64,000 nucleotides of DNA, from assembly GCA_012840445.1 (NCBI GenBank), contig DULI01000011.1:33855-97854 (forward strand). Reading direction: 5' to 3'. This stretch comes from Clostridiales bacterium (lineage in GTDB: Bacteria; Bacillota; Clostridia; Oscillospirales; Acutalibacteraceae). Both the position numbers and the translations under genes were made by a program. Below the pieces are notes generated by a model, which ran no database searches, had not been told where the DNA came from, and saw only the letters and a program-made list of their open reading frames with translations. The stretch's first letter is position 1. Every line of letters begins with the position of its first letter. Shown piece by piece: positions 44,020 to 53,356 of the stretch.

Positions 44020-47000
44020 TTACGGATTCATTATCATATATCGGAGAGCGACTATATCGGCAACGGTTATTCTGTTGTCTCCGTTTATATCACCAAATTT
44101 CAGCTCGTCAGCCGATGGGCCGGAATCCGACATAGCCGCCTTGCGCAGTCCGACAATATCAACTACCGTTATGTTGTTGTCGTTATTGAAGTCCCCGATT
44201 GAATAATATGTATCTTCCGCTATTGTGATTTTTGCAGTATCAAAGATTTTTTCGTTGTTTCGGGAGGCAGCAATCACAATAAGTGTTTGAGCGGTTTCGT
44301 CTGCGCCGATAGTCAAACTGCCGTTAGACATTATTTTGGTATCCGAGGAGGTCGCGCCCATTACCGAAAAGACTATTCCCTTGGCATCGGGATTACTGGA
44401 CTGGGCATTAAACTTTAAAGCACCTCCCGGTTTAAAACTTGCGGTTTTTGGGGAAATAGTGATATCAAAATCGGTGTCAATACGTTCGAGTTCAATATAG
44501 TTGACATTAAATCCGCCCTGAGGAAATTCATATTTTAACTCGCTCTTACCCTGCGGTAGCTTTATTTCGGTATAGGGCGTGTAGGTCCATTTCTGCCAGT
44601 CGCCGGTACTGGTAGTATTCCTTACTTCGCCTACAACGATCCCGTCAACGATCATCCTAATTATACCGCTGCCATTAGGGCTTGCGACCCTTGCGCGTAC
44701 TTTGTAAACACCGGCTTTTTTTACATCAATATTAAATTTCAGCCAGTTGCCCTCATAGGTATTAGTCGGGTTATATCCGCCGTCATCATCCTTACAGGCT
44801 TCCGTACCAATGCCCGAGCTCTTCCAGGAGTATTCCACTGCCTTGATTTTAGTTGTTCCGGAATCGGAGATTTCGTGAAACTTGGGATTTACTATCTTTC
44901 TTTCAAAAGCATCGGTTTTAAGGATTAATTCGAGTACGCGTCTGACATTGCGCTCAAGCTCGGCCCTTGTTATAAAACCCTTTTTCAGAGCGCCCAGTAA
45001 GTTGGGAATATCACCGGTTGCCATTTTTACATCTTGCCCAGCCTTAACCTCCCTGTAAGCGCAGCTGTCGTTCCACCAGTCGGACATAACAAGTCCTTTG
45101 TATCCCCACTCATCGCGAAGGATGGTGGTAAGCAGGCCGTAGTTTTCGCTGGTCTCTACGCCATTTAGGTTATTATAGGAGGACATTACACACCAGGGCT
45201 GCGCTTCTTTGACTGCTATTTCAAAACCTTTAAGGTATATTTCTCTAAGCGCGCGTTCTGACATTCGGCTGTCACTGTATCCGCGGTCAGTTTCTTTATT
45301 GTTCGCAGCAAAATGTTTAATAGTTACACCAACATTTTGTGATTGAACGCCCCTAGTAATGGCGGCAGCCAATTTACCCGTAACCAGCGGGTCTTCCGAA
45401 TAATACTCGAAGTTACGTCCGCATAAGGGATTGCGCTGTATGTTCATTCCGGGGGCAAGCCAAATGTCTACGCCAAAATGTCTGGCCTCTTTGCCTACTG
45501 CTTTGCCTACTTCTTCAAGCAGCGCCACGTCCCAGGTGCATGCCAACAGAGTCTCGACCGGCCATGCGGTAGCAGTGATCTGAAGCCTTATTCCCGCAGG
45601 CCCGTCGGAGGTCTCTATCTGCGGGATTCCAAACTCGGGCAGGTTACCGATGCCGCCGGTTCCGCCCGGAAGATTGGCTCCCTGGCCGGAAGACAGATGG
45701 GCTAATTGATAGTCGGACAACTGGGCAATAAACCTGTCCATAAGTACCGGGTATTTGGCTACGTCGGACAGCATTATGGGTTTTAAGTTAGCGCCGCTGC
45801 TGGCAGAGGTTAGGGTGGCTCCGGAAGGTGCTGCAGCAGGCGTGGATATCCTGGTTAATTCAAAGTAATCGACATTTCCCATGCGGTTTATAACTACAAA
45901 GCTTAAAATACATTTGCCTTTGGGCAGTGTTATAGTGCCTGGTTCAAATATATGGAAATTAAACCACTGGTTGCCGGGTACCGAAGTTGTAGGAAGCTCG
46001 AGCCTTATATTTGGTTGCTCAACCTGGTTTACGTAAACCTTCATGCCGTTTGAGGTGGGCTCAAGGCCGTTGGCAATTTTCATGGTAAGTTTATATGTTC
46101 CGGCCTGTTCCACATCAAGAGCATAATTTACATAATAACCTTCGGTATGCAGATTCTTAAGGGATCTGCCGCCTGTGTCGGGACCAACTGTTATATCCTC
46201 AATGCCCACATCGTCGTGTTTGGTAAAAAATTCTTCGGCTTCTATATGGTTGGTTCCGGCGCCTTTTATGGTATGGTATTTATCCGGCTCTATTATAAAA
46301 TCGCCTTCGCCTTTTTGCAGGAGGAAATAATCAACTACGCCGGTGTAATTGTCACCCTGTTTAAACTCAATTTTAACAAGGTTTATACCTTCGGATAAAT
46401 AGATTCGTGCAGGGCCGCACTGACGGAAAACCCATTTGTGGCCTGTGGAGGGCATCTCGACTCTTACGCCTTGCTGAATAAGGCCGTTTACATATACATT
46501 GATTCCGTCGCTGATATTGCCCTTGTCGTTTGAAGCTGAAAACGCAAGCGAATATACGCCCGCTTCGGCAACATCAAGCGCGAAGATCAAAAAGCGGTTT
46601 ACTCCGGTATCCGAAGTATACATTTCGACGCCGCATATTTCGGCATCATCGGAGAATGATACATGGGCATGATAATGCTTTTTGAAGTAGTTTTCGGCCT
46701 CTATTTTAAGAACTCCCTCTGCCGGAACTTTAATTCCGAAATCCTCCGGCGGGGCAATTGTTTCATAGGTTCCGTCTGCCAACAGCCTTCTGGTAAGCAG
46801 CGTTGGCGGGACTTGCTCGGTAAGCTGTTCTACAATTATAGTGGAATTTACTTTGTATGTATACCTGACCCCGTTTTGTCCGGCATTTTTAACGGAGTTG
46901 CCTACATAAATTTTGTAGTCGCCGGCCTCCAGAATGTAGGCAGACTTTTGGACTTTTCCGACGTCATCATAGCTTGACATGTCGCTGATAGGGAAGGACA

Positions 47001-48105
47001 TGTTCAAGGTTTGGGTTTCACCAGGCTGTAAAAGCTTGGTTTTAGCAAAAGCCGCCAGCTCTTTCCCGGGTTTGCCAAGTATGCCCTGCGGAGCGCTGAA
47101 GTAGACCTGAACTACCTCTTTGCCGGCATAGTTGCCGGTGTTTTTAACATCGGCGGAAACATATATGTTGGTATTGTCGTGGGAAACCCTTACATTGCCG
47201 ATTGAGAAAGTGGTATAGGACAGGCCGAAACCAAATTCGTAATTTACCTTCGTGTAATTCGGGTCAAAGGTTTCAAACCAGCGGTATCCTACAAAGATGT
47301 CTTCTTCGTAATTTACATAGTCTCTTGACTCATTGAATGTGGCAGAGGACGGATAATCATCGTAGGATTTCGCAAAGGTGCAGGCGAGCTTGCCAGACGG
47401 GTTTACGTCACCACAGAGCACATCGGCCGTGGCAAGACCGCCCTCCATACCAGGCTGCCAGGCAACCAGAACCGAGTTAATCTGCGGATAGTTTGCGATC
47501 CAGCTGGTATCTATGACCCCGCCTATATTTAAGACAACAACGACATTCTCGAATCCGGCGGAGGTGACCATGTTGAGCATGAATACTTCGGCGTCGGTCA
47601 GCAGGTAATCACCCTTGCCGGCATTGCGGTCGTATCCCTCGCCCGAATGTCGGCTGATAACAACAATTGCGGTTTGGGAATTATTTTTAGCATCGTTTAC
47701 CATCTGCTGGGTTAATACCAGATTGCTGTTTGCTTTATAGGCATCCGCAAGAGGCTTGTAAATCGTGATTTTGCCTTCATTCTCTTTTATTTGCATGCCA
47801 TCAAGCAGGTTTCTGACATATGGGGCGTTCACATCTCCTGAACCTCCGCCGCCCTTTACAAAATCAATCTGTCCTTTTCCAAAGATCGCCACAGTGCTGC
47901 CTTTGGCTAAAGGAAGGGCGTTGTTCTCGTTTTTCAGCAGCACCATACCCTCGGTTGCCGCTTTGCGCGATAGCGCAATATTCTGGTTAAAATCAAAAGT
48001 ATCATCGGATTCAGCGGCATTTAAAACGGGTGCACTAATAGTACAAAAACTTGCCATTATACACGCACTTACAATTATTGAAGTAATTCTTTTCAATAAT
48101 TTCAC
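44020..48105 (-). CDS. Secreted domain-permuted GH3 glycosidase with CBM-like modules and dockerin
   Basis: A 1361-residue extracellular enzyme. After a signal peptide (1-30) comes the GH3 C-terminal alpha/beta domain (about 42-300) and fibronectin-III-like domain (about 303-425). Two CBM6/35-like modules follow (about 465-598 and 618-753). Next is the GH3 TIM barrel (about 778-1065) with KHFAANN at 930-936 and nucleophile D1009 in VMSDWW. A third CBM-like module (about 1085-1210), an Ig-like segment (about 1212-1297) and a dockerin (about 1302-1361) with two calcium loops (DFNNDNNITVVD, DINGDNRITVAD) close it. The reversed domain order is known from ruminococcal beta-glucosidases. The dockerin implies docking to a cohesin scaffold. 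The sugar specificity is not readable. Confidence 0.92.
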   Translation of the reverse strand: MKLLKRITSIIVSACIMASFCTISAPVLNAAESDDTFDFNQNIALSRKAATEGMVLLKNENNALPLAKGSTVAIFGKGQIDFVKGGGGSGDVNAPYVRNLLDGMQIKENEGKITIYKPLADAYKANSNLVLTQQMVNDAKNNSQTAIVVISRHSGEGYDRNAGKGDYLLTDAEVFMLNMVTSAGFENVVVVLNIGGVIDTSWIANYPQINSVLVAWQPGMEGGLATADVLCGDVNPSGKLACTFAKSYDDYPSSATFNESRDYVNYEEDIFVGYRWFETFDPNYTKVNYEFGFGLSYTTFSIGNVRVSHDNTNIYVSADVKNTGNYAGKEVVQVYFSAPQGILGKPGKELAAFAKTKLLQPGETQTLNMSFPISDMSSYDDVGKVQKSAYILEAGDYKIYVGNSVKNAGQNGVRYTYKVNSTIIVEQLTEQVPPTLLTRRLLADGTYETIAPPEDFGIKVPAEGVLKIEAENYFKKHYHAHVSFSDDAEICGVEMYTSDTGVNRFLIFALDVAEAGVYSLAFSASNDKGNISDGINVYVNGLIQQGVRVEMPSTGHKWVFRQCGPARIYLSEGINLVKIEFKQGDNYTGVVDYFLLQKGEGDFIIEPDKYHTIKGAGTNHIEAEEFFTKHDDVGIEDITVGPDTGGRSLKNLHTEGYYVNYALDVEQAGTYKLTMKIANGLEPTSNGMKVYVNQVEQPNIRLELPTTSVPGNQWFNFHIFEPGTITLPKGKCILSFVVINRMGNVDYFELTRISTPAAAPSGATLTSASSGANLKPIMLSDVAKYPVLMDRFIAQLSDYQLAHLSSGQGANLPGGTGGIGNLPEFGIPQIETSDGPAGIRLQITATAWPVETLLACTWDVALLEEVGKAVGKEARHFGVDIWLAPGMNIQRNPLCGRNFEYYSEDPLVTGKLAAAITRGVQSQNVGVTIKHFAANNKETDRGYSDSRMSERALREIYLKGFEIAVKEAQPWCVMSSYNNLNGVETSENYGLLTTILRDEWGYKGLVMSDWWNDSCAYREVKAGQDVKMATGDIPNLLGALKKGFITRAELERNVRRVLELILKTDAFERKIVNPKFHEISDSGTTKIKAVEYSWKSSGIGTEACKDDDGGYNPTNTYEGNWLKFNIDVKKAGVYKVRARVASPNGSGIIRMIVDGIVVGEVRNTTSTGDWQKWTYTPYTEIKLPQGKSELKYEFPQGGFNVNYIELERIDTDFDITISPKTASFKPGGALKFNAQSSNPDAKGIVFSVMGATSSDTKIMSNGSLTIGADETAQTLIVIAASRNNEKIFDTAKITIAEDTYYSIGDFNNDNNITVVDIVGLRKAAMSDSGPSADELKFGDINGDNRITVADIVALRYMIMNP

Positions 48106-48280
48106 AGTGCCAACCTCCCAAATTGTTTCTTGAGTTAATTTTAACGGAATTTATGCTGTTATAAAAGTAATTTAGTATTATTTAATAGACAAAAACTGAT
48201 TTTTAAGTACATCAAAAGTGGATACGTTACTGCTCAGGCATATAGTTACCTTTATATGGAGAATACCAAAAAGATAAAAA

Positions 48281-48305
48281 ATACCCCCCACAGAAGGGGG
48301 GATTT
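48281..48305 (-). terminator. Terminator-like hairpin in the GH3 upstream region
   Basis: CCCCCC-ACAGAA-GGGGGG (48285-48302). On the minus strand it is followed by TATTTTTTATC, a proper intrinsic-terminator tail. No minus-strand gene lies upstream of it, and GH3 starts about 180 bases further on, so it may be an attenuator in the GH3 leader. The rest of 48106-48380 is AT-rich with no gene. Confidence 0.55.
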
Positions 48306-48383
48306 TATCCGATACTATATATTCCAAGCTAGTTTCACTATAATTTGTACAATATGTAACAAATGTAAACGGTGGTAATACGG

Positions 48384-48412
48384 TTGAATAGGCTTTATTA
48401 ATATGGTATATT
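48384..48412 (+). promoter_or_regulatory. Promoter of the Nif3-family gene
   Basis: TTGAAT (48384-48389), 17-base spacer, TATATT (48407-48412), about 26 bases before the start codon. Confidence 0.7.
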
Positions 48413-48437
48413 GAAACAAAACTTGTGGGGGAAGCTT

Positions 48438-49199
48438 ATGTTAGTCGCACAAATACTTAAAATATTGGAAAAAATAGCGCCGCTTGAAATTGCGTTCGAT
48501 TATGACAATGTGGGGCTTATTATTGGCGGTACTCAGAAGCAAGTAAGGCGGGCTTTGCTAACGCTCGACTGTACCAAAAATGTAGTGGAATATGCCATTG
48601 AGCACAAAGTCGATGTGATTATTACCCATCACCCTGTGATTTTCAACCCTATTAAAAGCATAGACTCTGATACAGTAGTCTACAAGTTGGTTCAGAATGA
48701 TATTTGCTGTATTGCAATGCATACAAACCTGGATTTGGCAAACGGCGGGGTGAATGACCGGCTTTGCGAAAAACTGGCCCTAAAAAATCCGGTGGGCATT
48801 ATACCCGCAAAGTGCGAAGGCTATTATCAGGCAAGATTAGCAAAACTTGAAAGCGAATTTGATGTTGAAGAGTTTGTAAATTATGTAAAACAAAAGCTGT
48901 CCCTTAATTCGGTCAGGTTTACAAAAGGAGAAGGACCAATAAAAACAGTGGCAGTGTGTTCGGGCTCTGGTGGGGATTTGCTTTCAGAGGTAATAGCCTC
49001 AGGTGCGGATGCGTTTGTTACAGCGGATGTAAAACACAGTACATTTGTTAAGGCGGACGAGCTTAAGTTTACATTAATCGATGCAGGCCATTTTGAGACG
49101 GAGGATGTGGTAATTGAGCCTCTATTGAAAACATTACAGGAACAGCTGCCGCAAATTGAGTTTATGACATATCACGAAAATCCCATAAAGTATTTATAA
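48438..49199 (+). CDS. Nif3-like dinuclear metal-centre protein
   Basis: A protein of 253 residues from the ATG at 48438, preceded by GGGGGA; an in-frame TTG 27 bases earlier overlaps the promoter -10. The metal ligands appear in DNVGLIIGG, ITHHPVIF, HTNLD and the C-terminal DAGHFETE. The short form here lacks the PII-like insert of Bacillus YqfO. The family is annotated as GTP cyclohydrolase 1 type 2 homologue, but its true reaction is unsettled. In many Firmicutes it follows trmK and sigA; here it stands alone. Confidence 0.9.
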   Translation: MLVAQILKILEKIAPLEIAFDYDNVGLIIGGTQKQVRRALLTLDCTKNVVEYAIEHKVDVIITHHPVIFNPIKSIDSDTVVYKLVQNDICCIAMHTNLDLANGGVNDRLCEKLALKNPVGIIPAKCEGYYQARLAKLESEFDVEEFVNYVKQKLSLNSVRFTKGEGPIKTVAVCSGSGGDLLSEVIASGADAFVTADVKHSTFVKADELKFTLIDAGHFETEDVVIEPLLKTLQEQLPQIEFMTYHENPIKYL

Positions 49200-49306
49200 T
49201 TATTTAGTCGGAGAACGTTTTCTCCGGCATTTTTGTCGTACTTAACTTAAAACTGATATTAAAATTTAGTAAAATAAATAAATCACATAAAACTTCTGAA
49301 AAAAGA

Positions 49307-49335
49307 TTGTTAAATTCATAAAAAAATAGTATATT
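49307..49335 (+). promoter_or_regulatory. Promoter of the beta-helix lipoprotein gene
   Basis: TTGTTA (49307-49312), 17-base spacer, TATATT (49330-49335). Confidence 0.6.
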
Positions 49336-49393
49336 ATTTGTGAATGTCAAAAAGCGCAATATTTTGCTTGTATACCAGGAAGGATGAAGCCCT

Positions 49394-51241
49394 ATGAACA
49401 TACATAGAAAGTATGTATTGAGTTTATTGACCTTTGTACTTGCCATATGCCTGGTTTTTTCCGGATGTTCGGGCAATAAAACCAACACTTCCTCTGACGG
49501 TACCAGTTCCCGATATATAATAGACCATGAAACCGGCCAGGTTATAGATACAGAAACAGGAGAGGTTGTCAGCAACGCGATTATAGATTCTTCTACGGGA
49601 AATATAATTGATGCAAGTACGGGCGAGGTTATCTACACGCCTGGGCAGGAATCCAAACCTAGCATTGAAAGTAAGGCCGTAAGCGACATTGTGGTTGAAT
49701 ATGACAGCAGCGACGAGGCTGCCAGCTGGGACACGGCAGAACAAAACCATATAACACTAAATGGGGGCTCTATTGAATTTAGCGGCGAAGGCGCTTCGGT
49801 AGCAGGCAATATCGTGACAATAACCAAAACAGGGACCTATTTGGTCAGCGGAAAACTAAATGACGGGCAAATTGTGGTTGATACGGCTGAAAGCGATAAT
49901 GTGCAGCTTGTTTTAAACAATGCCGATATTAGCTGTTCTTTCAGCGCGCCCATAAATATTAAAAATGCCAGCAAAACTGTAATTGTTCTTGCAAATGGTT
50001 CCAATAATAAGGTTACCGATGGCAACTCATACAATTTCGATCCGGCCGGTGTGCCAAATGCCGCTATATTTTCAAAAAGCAATTTAACCATTAATGGCTC
50101 GGGTAAACTATTGGTTAATGCAAATTACCGCAATGGCATTGAGAGCAGGGACGAACTAAAAATAACCGGAGGAAACATAACCGTTAATTCCGCAAACCAC
50201 GGACTCCGTGGCAAAGATTGTGTTGCTATTAAAAATGCGGATGTTACTATTAATTCCAAAGGCGACGGTATTCAGTCCGACAACGAAAAAAGCAGTGAAA
50301 AAGGTTATGTTGTGATAGAGGGGAACAATATTAGAATAACCTCGGCGGAAGATGGAATCCAGGCACAGACCAGCCTTGCTATCAAGGGAGGGAACCTGAC
50401 AATTGTGTCTGGAGGCGGTAGCAGCGCTTCTCCGAGTGATATAAGCACTAAGGGAATAAAAGCAGAGGTTGACATAATAATTGAGAACGCAACGATTAAC
50501 GTTGATTCCTCTGATGATGCCATTCACTGCAATTCAACTTTAAGTATTAACTCTGGTAATTTACAATTGGCAACTGCCGACGATGCCATACATTCAAACG
50601 TAAGTATAGACATTAACGGAGGAAATATCAATATAACTAAATCGCATGAAGGGCTGGAAGGCGCAGTTATAACCATTAACGGCGGCAACATCCGTATACA
50701 GTCTGAAAACGATGGCATTAACGTTTCTGGCCAAAATCTTAATGGAAATGTAAAAAACAGGACTTTAATAATTAATGATGGTTATCTTTATATTAACGCC
50801 GGCGACGATGGTATTGATTCCAATGGAACAATAAATATTGCAGGCGGAACAGTTATTGTAAACAGCTATGGAACCGAAAGTGAAGCGATAGATTACAGCG
50901 AAGGATTAAAAATTACGGGCGGATTTGTCGTTGCCGCTGGATATGACACCAAGTCGCATAAAGTTGAAACAGGTTCTGATCAGTATTCCATTAGAATTAA
51001 GCTTCCGAAACTTATGACAGCCGGTACTGTTGTGCATATAGAAAGTACCAACAAGGAAGAAATTGTAACATTCGTTCCGGCGAATAATTTCAAAAGCTTT
51101 TTCATAAGCTCCCCCAAACTGAAAAAAGGCGTTACCTACAGCATCTATCTGGATGGCAAAGTGTCGGGCAACAGCCAGGACGGTTTGTATTCGGGAGGAT
51201 ATTCCGGCGGCACAAAATATACCCAGATAACTATCGAATAA
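49394..51241 (+). CDS. Carbohydrate-binding beta-helix lipoprotein (Cthe_2159-like)
   Basis: A 615-residue lipoprotein with lipobox VFSGC (Cys 25). Residues 42-59 and 63-80 are two copies of an 18-residue repeat, IIDHETGQVIDTETGEVV and IIDSSTGNIIDASTGEVI, likely a stalk. The rest (about 110-600) has regularly spaced ITINGGNI/LTINGSGKL-like turns and GDGI/DDAI/DDGI repeats of a right-handed beta-helix. The pattern matches the family of Cthe_2159 from Clostridium thermocellum, a cell-surface protein reported to bind cellulose and acidic sugars. No catalytic motif is visible, so binding rather than cleavage is expected. Confidence 0.82.
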   Translation: MNIHRKYVLSLLTFVLAICLVFSGCSGNKTNTSSDGTSSRYIIDHETGQVIDTETGEVVSNAIIDSSTGNIIDASTGEVIYTPGQESKPSIESKAVSDIVVEYDSSDEAASWDTAEQNHITLNGGSIEFSGEGASVAGNIVTITKTGTYLVSGKLNDGQIVVDTAESDNVQLVLNNADISCSFSAPINIKNASKTVIVLANGSNNKVTDGNSYNFDPAGVPNAAIFSKSNLTINGSGKLLVNANYRNGIESRDELKITGGNITVNSANHGLRGKDCVAIKNADVTINSKGDGIQSDNEKSSEKGYVVIEGNNIRITSAEDGIQAQTSLAIKGGNLTIVSGGGSSASPSDISTKGIKAEVDIIIENATINVDSSDDAIHCNSTLSINSGNLQLATADDAIHSNVSIDINGGNINITKSHEGLEGAVITINGGNIRIQSENDGINVSGQNLNGNVKNRTLIINDGYLYINAGDDGIDSNGTINIAGGTVIVNSYGTESEAIDYSEGLKITGGFVVAAGYDTKSHKVETGSDQYSIRIKLPKLMTAGTVVHIESTNKEEIVTFVPANNFKSFFISSPKLKKGVTYSIYLDGKVSGNSQDGLYSGGYSGGTKYTQITIE

Positions 51242-51247
51242 TGAGTC

Positions 51248-51283
51248 AAAAAACACTCCCGCTTTGCTACGGGAGTGTTTTTG
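51248..51283. terminator. Bidirectional terminator between convergent genes
   Basis: AAACACTCCCG (51251-51261) and CGGGAGTGTTT (51270-51280), with A and T runs on both sides, between the beta-helix gene (plus) and the cyclophilin gene (minus). Confidence 0.88.
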
Positions 51284-51284
51284 C

Positions 51285-52025
51285 TTAATATTCTGTAAGA
51301 TACGCTTTTATTATTTTAACCTCTTGTACAGGTTTGTCGTTTTCGTCCGTCTCCACCTCGGCGATTTTGTTTACCACATCCATGCCTTCAAACACATGGC
51401 CGAATACGGTGTGACCGCTTGAATTAACAATCCCATCAAGGTGGAAGGCTCCGCCGTGTTCGTAGTATAGCTGCTTAGCTTTTTCAGAATATACTTTATC
51501 CAAGCCCTTGGATTTAAGATCCTCTTCGGTAACCTTGCTGCCTTGAACTATAAAGAACTGGCTGCCGTTGGAATTGGGTAGTGATGAATGGGCCATTGAA
51601 ACCGCGCCTTTGAAATGCAGCAAGTTTTTATTGAATTCGTTTTCAAAACCCTTGCCCCAGATGCTTTCTCCACCATATCCGGTACCCTCAGGGTCACCAC
51701 CTTGAATCATAAAGTCTTTTATGACCCGGTGGAATATAACGCCGTCATAGTAGCCGCTTTGAACCAATGCTTTAAAATTGGTAACCGCAATGGGCGCGCT
51801 CTCTTCAAACAGCCTCATTTTGATGTCGCCCATGGTGGTGTTCAGCACCGCAATTGTCTCGCCCTTCTTTGGCATATCAAACTGGAACCCTACCTCGTCC
51901 TGGGTTCTGGAACCGTCATAGGTAGGCACAATATAATCCGGTTTTTTGGGCGTTTTGCTCTGGCACCCTGCCGAAAATACAAGGCACAAGGCCAATATAC
52001 CGCAAAAAAATCTTTTGATATTCAT
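51285..52025 (-). CDS. Cyclophilin-type peptidyl-prolyl isomerase, lipoprotein
   Basis: A 246-residue protein with signal peptide and lipobox FSAGC (Cys 21), so it acts outside the membrane. The cyclophilin domain (about 62-245) contains VIFHRVIKDFMIQGGDPEGTGYGG with the catalytic Arg, the GAVSMAH-SLPNSNGSQFFIV segment and the HTVFGHVFEGMDVVNKI region. It helps fold exported proteins by isomerising proline bonds. It has a small insert (about 165-195) relative to minimal bacterial cyclophilins. Confidence 0.93.
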   Translation of the reverse strand: MNIKRFFCGILALCLVFSAGCQSKTPKKPDYIVPTYDGSRTQDEVGFQFDMPKKGETIAVLNTTMGDIKMRLFEESAPIAVTNFKALVQSGYYDGVIFHRVIKDFMIQGGDPEGTGYGGESIWGKGFENEFNKNLLHFKGAVSMAHSSLPNSNGSQFFIVQGSKVTEEDLKSKGLDKVYSEKAKQLYYEHGGAFHLDGIVNSSGHTVFGHVFEGMDVVNKIAEVETDENDKPVQEVKIIKAYLTEY

Positions 52026-52048
52026 TTTACCACATCCTTTTATATTTT

Positions 52049-52576
52049 TTACCTGAACCGAGCGGCTATTCCCTCAAATTTCATAGGTTCAAACTTGTTG
52101 AGCAAAACAAGTTCGTCCGATACTGCCTTAATAAACTTACGGCAATCAGGGAGGCTTACAAGCACCCTTCCTGCGTGCCGCACTGCCCGCAAAAAACGCC
52201 TGTCGGGTTTTATTGTTTCTGGATAGGCAACAATAGGGCAAATACTCATTGCGCGCATATCATACACCACCCGGATTTTACCATCGTCAAAAAGCCTTGG
52301 GAAGAAAGGAAACATGCGGCATGCCAACGGTCGGTTGTGGCGCTCACAGGTTCCGTTGCAGACGGCAACTAGCCCTTTTGGGGATTTAATAATATTAAAC
52401 TGTGAAATATCGAGCGCTGATTCTTCGTTCGGGAAAAGCAGCATACCTTTGGAATCAGGGCCTTTGCAGCAAGCTTTATCGCATAGCCTGCCGCAGTCGC
52501 CGGGAACTGGTGTAAGCCCGTCAATAATGCCATAAACCCGCCGGTAGAAGGCCCGAAAGTCTGTGTTCGAATACAT
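52049..52576 (-). CDS. YkgJ-like cysteine-cluster protein
   Basis: A 175-residue cytoplasmic protein with clustered cysteines: CGRLCDKACCKG (about 28-39), CNGTCERHNRPLACRMFPFFP (about 73-93) and a later CPI. This resembles the YkgJ/UPF0153 family of putative zinc- or iron-sulfur-chelating proteins of unknown function. It lies 23 bases upstream of the cyclophilin gene and is probably cotranscribed with it. Confidence 0.72.
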   Translation of the reverse strand: MYSNTDFRAFYRRVYGIIDGLTPVPGDCGRLCDKACCKGPDSKGMLLFPNEESALDISQFNIIKSPKGLVAVCNGTCERHNRPLACRMFPFFPRLFDDGKIRVVYDMRAMSICPIVAYPETIKPDRRFLRAVRHAGRVLVSLPDCRKFIKAVSDELVLLNKFEPMKFEGIAARFR

Positions 52577-52646
52577 AATATGTCCGCCTTTGAAAAACTA
52601 AAGATATATTATCAATTTTACCATACAAATGCAATAATAAAACATC

Positions 52647-52675
52647 TTGTAACCTAACATTACTTATGATATACT
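52647..52675 (+). promoter_or_regulatory. Promoter of nrdR
   Basis: TTGTAA (52647-52652), 17-base spacer, TATACT (52670-52675). Confidence 0.65.
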
Positions 52676-52720
52676 CAAACAGGAAGATTTTGTCTTGTAG
52701 GGCGGAAAGGAAGAAAATTT

Positions 52721-53179
52721 ATGAAGTGTCCGTACTGTGGCTATGAGGAAAGTCGGGTCATAGATTCCAGGCCTACTGATGAGGGCGAACGCATAAGGCG
52801 CAGAAGAGAGTGCTTAAGGTGCCAAAAGCGCTTTACCACCTATGAAATGGTGGAAAACCTTCCAATAATGGTAATAAAAAAGGACAAATCGCGTGAGCCG
52901 TTTAACCGCGACAAGGTACTTAACGGAATGCTGCGCGCCTGCGAAAAGCGGCCTGTTTCGCTTGAAACCCTTGAGCACATTGTCAATGAGATAGAAGCTT
53001 CAATCCAGAATTCCCTGGACAGGGAGGTCACTTCCGAAAAAATTGGATCCATGGTTATGGACAGGCTCAAAGAGGTTGACGAGGTAGCATATGTAAGATT
53101 TGCTTCGGTTTACCGCCAGTTTAAGGATATAAACACCTTTATGGAGGAACTTAATAAACTGCTTGTCGAGAACAAATAA
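52721..53179 (+). CDS. nrdR: Transcriptional repressor NrdR
   Basis: A 152-residue regulator of ribonucleotide reductase genes. The N-terminal zinc ribbon has cysteines 3, 6, 31 and 34 (CPYC...CLRC). The ATP-cone domain covers about 49-139 and senses ATP and dATP. Length is exactly typical. GGAAAGGAAG precedes the start. No ribonucleotide reductase gene is in the window. Confidence 0.96.
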   Translation: MKCPYCGYEESRVIDSRPTDEGERIRRRRECLRCQKRFTTYEMVENLPIMVIKKDKSREPFNRDKVLNGMLRACEKRPVSLETLEHIVNEIEASIQNSLDREVTSEKIGSMVMDRLKEVDEVAYVRFASVYRQFKDINTFMEELNKLLVENK

Positions 53180-53183
53180 TCAT

Positions 53184-53213
53184 ACCGCCTTTACAAGGCG
53201 GTTATTTTTATTT
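53184..53213 (+). terminator. Terminator of nrdR
   Basis: ACCGCCTT and AAGGCGGT with a three-base loop (53184-53202), followed by TATTTTTATTT. Confidence 0.82.
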
Positions 53214-53277
53214 ATATAATTACTTAAATTTTGTGCATTTAGATTAATAAAATAATAGACGAAAACACATGATTTTA

Positions 53278-53304
53278 TTGACAAAACTGCGCCGTTAGTA
53301 TAAT
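53278..53304 (+). promoter_or_regulatory. Candidate promoter of the liv operon
   Basis: TTGACA (53278-53283) and TATAAT (53299-53304), both perfect, but separated by only 15 bases. The short spacer may lower activity or call for a regulator that bends the DNA. Confidence 0.55.
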
Positions 53305-53356
53305 ATTTACTTATTATAATTAGTTGCAAATTACATAAGAAAAGGGGTATCGGAAA

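Noticed and set aside
51615..52226. A 203-codon plus-strand frame across the cyclophilin and cysteine-cluster genes
   Set aside because: It runs antisense to two genes with clear domains and start signals and shows no domain of its own.
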